Shown here in pieces: positions 48,736 to 56,500 of a stretch of 64,000 bases of DNA; position 1 is the first letter of the stretch, and each line of letters begins with the position of its first letter. The position numbers were made by a program, and so were the translations under genes. Location: positions 2,360,001 to 2,424,000 of the forward strand of contig NZ_CP109434.1 in NCBI RefSeq assembly GCF_036227105.1, written 5' to 3'. The notes beneath the pieces are model-generated. The model was given only the letters and a program-made list of their open reading frames with translations. It ran no database searches and was not told the DNA's origin. Source of the stretch: Amycolatopsis sp. NBC_01488. GTDB taxonomy: Bacteria > Actinomycetota > Actinomycetes > Mycobacteriales > Pseudonocardiaceae.

Positions 48736-50151
48736 CTACTCGATCCTCTCCAGGCTTCCGTCGGACTCGTGCTCGGCGATCGTCTTCGGCAGCACGAAGG
48801 CCACCGCGCCACCCGGCAGGTTCGCCCACGGAACCGTGATGCCGGTGATCACGTGCAGAGGGCGTCTCAGCCGGTAGCTCCGCCGTTCCCGCTCACGTTC
48901 GAGTGGCAGCGACGTCGTGGCGAACCGTACCTCCCCGTGGTGGACCAGGTTGCCGGGTTCCTCGCCGAAGCGCAGGACGACCGTACCCGCCACCAGCCGG
49001 GTGATGCGCTTGTTGCGGAGCAGGGTGAGGGGAGGCTCACCCGGAGCCGGGTGGACCGGCCAGTCGTCGAGCTCCTTGGCCGTTTCCAAGGGCGTTTCGT
49101 GCCCGGCGGTCATCCGGGCGGGGTGCAGCAGCAACGCCCCGAGCAGCTGCTGAGCGGCGTCTTCGAGCCGCTCGAAGTACTTCGGCTCGCGGGGCTTCCC
49201 GCCGGCGTACGCGGCGACTTCCCAGCCTTCGGCAGTGAAGTTGAGACACCACGTGCCGTCGGCCCGGTCGCCGACGCGGTAGGCCTCCGGCCAGACGCCG
49301 TGCTCGCCGAGCCGTTGCACCAGCACGATCAGCAGTTCCTCGTCGCCGAGCTTCGGGTCCGGCGTCGTCTCCAGCTCCGCGACGACGTCCCCGCCGGTCT
49401 TCTTGACGTCGGCTCGGCTCGGCTTCGGCCGCGGCTCGCCCAGCAGGTCGGCCTCGGCGGTCCGGCGCACCAGCGGCTCGACGTACGGCGGCTGGAAGTG
49501 GTGGCGGCGGATGTGTGCGACCAGGTCCGGCTCGGGCGGAATGCCCTGATCGGCCAGCTGGTCGGCCACCGACGACGGCCAGATCCAGGCGCCATCGGTG
49601 TGGAAGCGCTCGTCGCCGTCCTCGTGGACGACGGCCTCGCGCTCGAGGTACTGCAGCACGAGCGGCACCTCGGTGTCGGTCAGCGGCGGCCGCTCGACGT
49701 CCGGGCCGCCGGGCTCGGCGTGCCGGAACACCACGCCCAGCGGCAGCTGCGCGCGCAGCCGCCACCAGTCGGGGATGTGCTCGCCGGCCCGCGGGAACGC
49801 GGCGAGCTCGTCCGGGTAGGCGGCCGACGGCGGCGTGTCCGTCCACACCGGATCGTCGTCGAGCGCGAAGTCGAAGTCGAAGGTGCCGTCCGGGGCGAGC
49901 GTGAACCGCGCCTGCAGCCAGGTCCCGCGATCCTCGGCGTACATCCCCTTGCGCGGCTCGGTGAACAGTTCGGCGACCGCGTCGGACGTCGTCGCGTTGT
50001 GGCCCTGCACTTCGGTGTGCGTCCCGACCTGCCGGAAGTCGATCGCGGCGGGCCCGGCGGCGTCGGTCCGGAGCTCGCGGACGAGCTTTCCCAGCTGCAC
50101 CAAGAGGGTGCGCTGCTCTTCGGGCGAAAGTCGATGTTCCACGTGAATCAT
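48736..50151 (-). CDS. TNT-fold protein, paralogue of 41680-43596
   Basis: 471 residues. The ATG overlaps the stop of the upstream 144-residue gene (ATGA). The domain order matches its paralogue without that protein's N-terminal ~150 residues: WLQARFTLAPDGTFDFDFAL, FHTDGAWIWPSSVADQLADQ, VAHIRRHHFQPPYVEPLVRR and a C-terminal TNT fold (EPPLTLLRNKRITRLVAGTV, VVLRFGEEPGNLVH, VPWANLPGGAVAFVLP). The Gln expected in the GGxxQ position is again Ala. A parS-like sequence spans the first codons. Confidence 0.72.
   Translation of the reverse strand: MIHVEHRLSPEEQRTLLVQLGKLVRELRTDAAGPAAIDFRQVGTHTEVQGHNATTSDAVAELFTEPRKGMYAEDRGTWLQARFTLAPDGTFDFDFALDDDPVWTDTPPSAAYPDELAAFPRAGEHIPDWWRLRAQLPLGVVFRHAEPGGPDVERPPLTDTEVPLVLQYLEREAVVHEDGDERFHTDGAWIWPSSVADQLADQGIPPEPDLVAHIRRHHFQPPYVEPLVRRTAEADLLGEPRPKPSRADVKKTGGDVVAELETTPDPKLGDEELLIVLVQRLGEHGVWPEAYRVGDRADGTWCLNFTAEGWEVAAYAGGKPREPKYFERLEDAAQQLLGALLLHPARMTAGHETPLETAKELDDWPVHPAPGEPPLTLLRNKRITRLVAGTVVLRFGEEPGNLVHHGEVRFATTSLPLERERERRSYRLRRPLHVITGITVPWANLPGGAVAFVLPKTIAEHESDGSLERIE
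50136..50149. promoter_or_regulatory. Divergent parS-like site (GTTCCACGTGAATC)
   Basis: Two mismatches from GTTTCACGTGAAAC, with the central CACGTG intact. It falls in coding sequence, within codons 1-5 of the TNT-fold gene (MIHVEH). It is about 30 kb from parAB, within reach of the origin domain. It could be a weak ParB site or a chance match. Confidence 0.4.
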
Positions 50152-50582
50152 CGCGCCAACGTCGAGGTGAAGGTGAAGGTCGGAGCGTCGCCCGCGGCGC
50201 GGCGGGCGAACTCGTCCTCCCACATCTTGAAGGTGCGCCGGTACAGCGAATCGATCAGCGCGCGCTCTTCCTTGGTGATCTTGCGGTTCTCCTCTTCCGT
50301 AGCGGCCCAGATCGCGTCGATCGTCTCGTAGAGCGCGAAGATCGGCCCGTCACCGCGGAGGTAGTGGTGTCGCTCCTCCTCGGTCCGGCGCACGAACCGC
50401 TCCCAGGTGAGCTTGACGATCTCGGCTTCGTGCCCGAGCAGCACATCCGGGACGTGGTCCGGCTTCTCGTCGAACGCGCCGGTCCGCCAGTTCAGGATGC
50501 GACCGGTGAGCCCGCCGTCGGGCGTGCTGTCGACCACGTAGGTGTGGTCGTAGTACTCGAAGTAGGACGGCGTCTGAACCAT
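50148..50582 (-). CDS. Unknown 144-residue protein coupled to the giant toxin gene, candidate immunity protein
   Basis: 144 residues. Its ATG immediately follows the toxin stop (TAGATG), with no gap, and its stop overlaps the next start (ATGA). It opens MVQTPSYFEYYDHTYVVDST, a likely beta-rich N-terminus (residues 1-40), followed by charged helices (EEERHHYLRGDGPIFALYET, EEENRKITKEERALIDSLYR). The segment TKEERALIDSLYRRTFK resembles the TTEEQGLIDGLIKRERELF end of the toxin. I do not recognise a family. Small size and strict coupling to the toxin suggest immunity or chaperone function. Confidence 0.8.
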   Translation of the reverse strand: MVQTPSYFEYYDHTYVVDSTPDGGLTGRILNWRTGAFDEKPDHVPDVLLGHEAEIVKLTWERFVRRTEEERHHYLRGDGPIFALYETIDAIWAATEEENRKITKEERALIDSLYRRTFKMWEDEFARRAAGDAPTFTFTSTLAR

Positions 50583-53500
50583 CTAGAGACTCCCCTGCAG
50601 CGCGTCCCGGAACAGCTCTCGTTCGCGCTTGATCAGCCCGTCGATCAGGCCCTGTTCCTCGGTCGTGAACTCCGCCCGGCCTTCGGCCTTCCGGAGCGCC
50701 TTCAGGTCACGGCGAACTTCGTAGAGCGCGTGCTCGTACGCTGCCACGTCATCGAGTGCCTTGACGTGCAGTCGCAGCTCGGCGACGTGCCCATCGACGC
50801 GCACGCTCATCTGCAGATCGCGATACCCGGCCTCAGCGGGGTTCGCGAACCGGTCCTCGAACTTCACGATGTCCAGCTCGGGGTGCGCGGCAACCCGTTC
50901 GAGCGCCGCGTATGCGTCCTGGACTCGCTCGAACTGGATCATCGCCCCGGCCAGGTCGATCAGCCTGGAGGCATCGCCGTCGTAGCCGGCGATCTTGTCC
51001 ATCGCCCGGCCGAGCGACTTGGGACCGGGCCGGAAGCCCGGGTTCCCGTTGGTCGCCTCGGCCAGCGGCGGCAAGGTCCGCTCCAAGACCGCCTGGGCGC
51101 GCGCCGCCTCCTCGTAGCGGTGTCCGAGGTACTCCCGCGTGTAGGCCTCGTCGCCCCGCATCGCCGGGTCGAACGGGGCTTGCCGTCGGTGCGCCGGCGG
51201 GTGTTCCCCAGCCTCTTCGGAGACTCGGTCGGCGACTTCGTGCTGGTCGTGCGTGAGCGGCGTCGGCTCCGCGTCCGGGCCCACCGGTTCCGCGTCCGGG
51301 TCCGGGTGGTGCACCTCGTGCACGGCGTCGGCCAGGATCGGGATGGCCTCGTCGTGCACCAGCAGGCTCGCGATCGTCTCCGGCTTGCGCAGCAGCGACC
51401 GCGTCAGGAACTCGTTGGCCGGGTCGTGGAGCAGCTCCACCAGCTCCGGGTAGCTCGCCAGCCGCGTCCGGACGAACTCGCCGACCGGCCCGAGGTGCTG
51501 CGGGTTCCCTTCCTGGTCCTTGACGACGAGGTCGGTGGTGGCGCCGTCGAGCGCTTCAGCGATCCGGGGCTGGGCGAGCAGCTCGTCGAGCCGGGACCGC
51601 GGGGAGCCGCCGTAGCCGCCGTGCTCGGTCGTCTCGGCGTGCTCGGTGTGGACGTGCTCGGTGCCCGGCGTGCCGACGTGCATCAGCTTGATGCCCTTCG
51701 GCGGCTGCGGCAGGTGCATGAGGTCGCCGGACTGCGGGTCGATGAACGCGACGCCGTCACGGGTGTGCACGACCATCGCGACGTGCCCGTACTCGACGCC
51801 GTTCGGGCCGTCGTACTTCACCGCGACCACGGCGTGGTGGTCGAGCGGCTTGTCCCGCATCTCGCGGATGACGTCGTCGTAGCTGCCGCGCTCGGAGAAC
51901 GTCTCGCCGAAGCGGCCCTCGATGTGCTCGAGCGTGCCGCGGGTGCCCATCTCGTGGAAGAGGATCGGCTCGGCCGTCATCTCGCCGCCGTGCAGCCGGT
52001 CCCAGTACGCCTCGGGCCCGCGGGTGCAGTTGGACAGGTAGCCGTTCTCGAGCGCGCCCGGCCCGTGGAAGCCCGGGTTGACCTCGCGCAGGTGCGGGAG
52101 CCGGTCCTGGACGTAGGCCGCGCGCTCGGCCGGCGTCGCGGCGTCGGCGTGGATGGCCGGCTCGGACGGCGGGTTCGTCGCGCGCGCCAGGGCGGAGTAG
52201 TCGGGCTGGGGCTCCGGGGTGATCGGCGTCTCGGCCGGCCCGTCGAGGACGTCGCTGACCTTCGGGTGCTCCGGCTGCGTGACGTGCTCCGGCTCGCCGA
52301 AGCCGCCGAGGCGTTCCATCAGCGCGGCTTGCTTGCGCCGTTCGAACTCGGCCGCGTTGTGGTCGTTCTCGGCGCGGCGCTCGGCCATGTTCCGCTGCGC
52401 GGCCTCGGGGTCCAGGTAGCGCGGGTGGCCGGGGCCGATCTCCTCCGCCTCGACGACCCACTTGCGGCGGCCCTCGGGCGTGATCTCCAGGCGCTTGTCG
52501 TGCACCAGCAGCTGCGTGCCGGGCGGCGACAGCGCCTCGCGCTCGGACGGGTTCTCGGCGAGCTTCGAGATGTCGCGGAGGTTGTCCGACCGGACGTGCA
52601 GCTCGACGTCGTCGCCGAACTTGCTGCTGGAGAACTCGCCGGTCTTGATGGACGCGCTGGAGAACGACGGCTCGACGACCACTTCACCGGGGGTGTACGG
52701 CCCGGCGACCAGCTCGGCCAGCCGCGGGTCACCGCTGACGTCGATGCCGCGCACGGTCTCGCCGGACACGCGCGGGACCTGGTTGAGGCCGTCGACGATG
52801 GCGCGGGTGTTCTCCTGCGCGAGGTCGAAGCCGGGGTGGCCCGGGCCGCGGCGCAGGGCTTCGTTGACGTCGTAGGCGTACTCGCCGCGGGTGTAGCCGT
52901 GCACCGCGACGGCCCCGTCGTCGGTCATGGGCAGGCCGGCGGCGTCCCGGCGCGCGAGCGCGCGGTCGTGGATGTCCTGGTAGCTGCCCTCGTCACCGAC
53001 CGCGCGGCGGATGCTCTCGTGGTCGGACGGCGTCCCGCGGTGCTCGCCGTCGAAGAGGTAGCTCTCGTCGTGCGGCGGCCGTTCGGATGTCGGGTTGAGG
53101 CGGTCGGTGATCGTCGGCGCTTCGTGCCCGCCGAGCGGCAGCTCGCGGATGCCGGTGGCGTCGTGCGGCAGCTCGGCGAGCCGCCCGGTGACGGGATCGG
53201 CGAAGAGCACACCGTGCTCGGTGTGCACCCCGGCGACCAGCCGCTCCTGCCCGAGGTGCTCGAAGGCGACGGCGGTCCGCGCGCCGACCGGACGGTCCCC
53301 GAGGCCGCGCGCGACGTCGTCGAAACTGCCCCGGCTGCTCCACTGCCCGCGGAGGCTCTCCCCGCGGGCAGGCCCGGCGACGACGTCCTCACCGTTCATC
53401 CGCCGGTCGAAGGCGATCATCGACTCGGCGGCGTTGGTGCGAAAGCCGTGTTCGCCCGGGCGGTAGTGGTTGCGGGTGTTGACCGCGCCGAGTTCGGGAA

Positions 53501-56500
53501 CGGCGTCGCGGACGAGCCGCGCGTGCTGCTGCGGAGTGTCGACAGACCCGGCATGCAGCACGGGTGGGCCACCCGGCGTCAGCGGTTCGGCGAGCTGCGA
53601 CCAGCCGCCATCAGGCTCGTTCGTGGCGGGCGGCCGTCTTTCGGCAGGCGGCGGCGGGTCTTCTTCCCCGCCGAGCAGCTTGAACAGGTTGCCGGAGGGT
53701 TTGAGGTGTGGGTGCTCGGCGTAGAACTGCTCGAGCTCGGCGTCGGCTTCACGCTGGAAGCGTTCCTCGTCGGCACGTTCCTGAGCACGTCGTTCGTCGA
53801 TCGCGTCCCGCGTGTCGGCGCGGTACCGCGGATCCCCGGGCGCGATTTCCTCGGCGTGCACGACCCACTGCGGCTGGTCCCGGGCGCCGGGACGGTGCTG
53901 GAAGTCCGGGTGCTCGGGGTGCCCCGGACCCATCTCGACCCCGGTGACCGCGAACTGCGACCCGGCTTTGAAGAGCACTTCGCGCTCACGCCCGATGCTG
54001 GCCATGGCCTCGACGTCCCGCCCGGTCCGGGACTCGATCCGCATCTCGACCTCACCGGCGAAGGTGCTGCGCGGATGCTCCGCGTCGACCTTGGACGAGC
54101 TGAGGAAGGAGGGCTCGGTGATGTGCGCGCCCTCGTGGAAGCGGCCGAGGAAGGCCTGGAGCCGCGCGGGATCGCCGTGGAAATCGACCCGCCGCGAGAC
54201 GGTGCCGACGTGCGGAGGCAGCTCGTTGAGCCCGGAGACGAGCGCCCCGGCCTGGGGGGCGAGGTCGAGGAGTTCGGGTCCGCCGAGCCGAAGGGCCCGG
54301 TTGAGCGGCCCGACCAGCTCGTGCCGCGTGTAGGCGTGGACGGCGAAGGCGCCGTCGTCGGACGTGCCGGGGTGGAACTCGTCCCGCCTGGCGAGCGCCT
54401 CACGGCGGATCTGCTCGTGCCGCCACTCGCCGGTCTCCGGGCTCTGGCGCCCGGAGTCCATGAAGGTGTCCTCGATCCGCCTGACTCCGTCATCGGTGTG
54501 AAAACCGGGATCGGTGAGGTAGGGCTCGTCGACACCCGGGTCGGCCTGGCCGAACTGGTCGTCGGAGTGCAGCCCGTTCTCGTCGGCGGCGTGCTCCTGC
54601 CCGGCATCAGCAGGTGCCGCCTCTTGCCCGACTGCGGGCTCCCGCCCGTCAAGCGGCCGATCGTGCGCAGCGGCTTGGTCAGGACCGCGGTGCTGTTCCT
54701 GCCCGCCGGCCCGCGGCTCACGCAAGTCCGCGGCCGTATCGGATCCAGGTCGCTCAGCGGCGGGTGCCTGCTCGCGTGAGGGTGTGTGCTCGGTTGCGGG
54801 CGCGTCCTGTCCGGGTGGCCGCTCAGTGGCGGGTGCCTGCTGCTCGACGGCCCGCGCGGGAGCCCGTCCGGCGCCAGGAGCTTGCTGCTCAGCTGCGCGT
54901 CCTTGCTCGCCGACCGGTTCGACGGCAGGCCGTTCCTGCACCGGGGCGTGGTTCGGCTCCGCAGGCCGCTCGACGGGTCGCGGCGGCTCAGGCCTTCGCG
55001 GCTCTTCGAAGAGACCCCGCGGCAGGTGCTCCTGCGGCGGCCCGAACCGTGGCGGCGGAACCTGCGCCGGCCCCACTGGACGCGACGGACCCAGCCGCGG
55101 ATCCTGCGGCGGCCGCCCAGGTGGTGGCGGCATGGGCGGGCGTCCACCCGGCCCCTGCGGCCCCCGTGGCTGGTTCGGATACCCGCCAGGACGCTGCGCA
55201 CCAGGCACCCCGGGATGCGGCGGCCCACCCTGCGGCCCCACCCCCATCCGCGGCGGCGGCATCCGCCGCGGATCCACCCCACCCTGCGCCGGCTGTCCCC
55301 CGTGAGCGGGTTGCCCGCTCGACGGCACCTGACCACCCGGCGGCTGCGCACCGTGCGGTTGCCCACCTTGCGGTTGTCCACCGTGAGCGGGCTGTCCATG
55401 CGAGCGCACCTGACTGCCCGGCGGCGGGTATCCGTTGTGTGGGGACTGACCGCCCGGCGACTGGCCGCCGTGAGGCGCTTGTCCGCCCTGCGGTGGTCCG
55501 CTGAACGGCGACTGTCCACCTTGGTGCGCCGGCCCGCCATGGTGCTGCCCGCCGTGGGGCGGCTGCCCTTGACCGCCCAGCGGTTGCCTGTGCGGCGGCG
55601 GTCCTCCCTGCGGGTTGCCGCCAACGGGCGACTGCCCGCCCTGCGGTGACCCACTGTGCAGCGGCTGTCCGCCGTGCGGTGGGTGGCCACCCTGTAACGG
55701 CGGAGCACCGTTCGGTCGCTGGGCGCTGCGCTGCGGCTGCCCACCCTGCCGCGCACTCGGCGACATCGGCGGCTGACCCGGTGGCACCCGGCGCGGGTCG
55801 TGCGGTGACTGGCCACCACGCGGGGGCATGGGGGCCTGTCCACCCGGGCGCCCTGGACTGCCGCCGCTGGGCATTCCGGCTGGTGGAGGTGGGGTGAACA
55901 CGCCTGGGGGCGGCGACTGTTGCGCCGACGGTCCGTTCTGGAACGGCGCCGCCGCCCCTCCGTCGGCGGCGAATGGCTGGTTCGTGCCGCCTGTGAAGCC
56001 GGCCGCTCCGACGTTGTCCTGGGAGCGTCCGGCGGTCTGGCGGCCTGCTTCCTGGCCGAATGCCGGCTGGGCCATGCCGTAACCGCTGCCAGTTGGACCG
56101 CCATGCGAGCTGGCCGATGAAGACGGCATTCCACCCGTCGAAGGCGCCGATCCGCTCGGCGTCGGAGCGGCGGCTGGTTGCCGGGGTGCCGGACTGTCCG
56201 CGGCCCTCGCTTCGGACTGCTGCTGCGGCGCGGGGCTGTCGGCCGCCCTGGGCTGGTCTGCCTGCAGGACGTGGTCCGAACTCGGTCGCGGACCGTCGGA
56301 CTGCTGGGGTTCGCCGACCGGCTGCCGTGGCTCGGCGGGCTGACGCTCCGCGCCCTGACTCGGCGCGCTCTCCGCGCGTTGCTCGGATTCGTGTCGAGGC
56401 TCCGGCTCGGACGACGCTTCGTGCCGAGGCTCCTCGCCGCGCGGCTCAGGCGCCTGTCGCGCGGGCTCTTCACTGCGTGATTCGGTCTCGGTCGTCTCGC

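Noticed and set aside
50364..54779. 1,471-residue plus-strand open frame opposite the toxin
   Set aside because: It is the complement-frame shadow of the toxin's ART, Tox-PL and RelA-like coding sequence. It shows no domain and has a biased composition.
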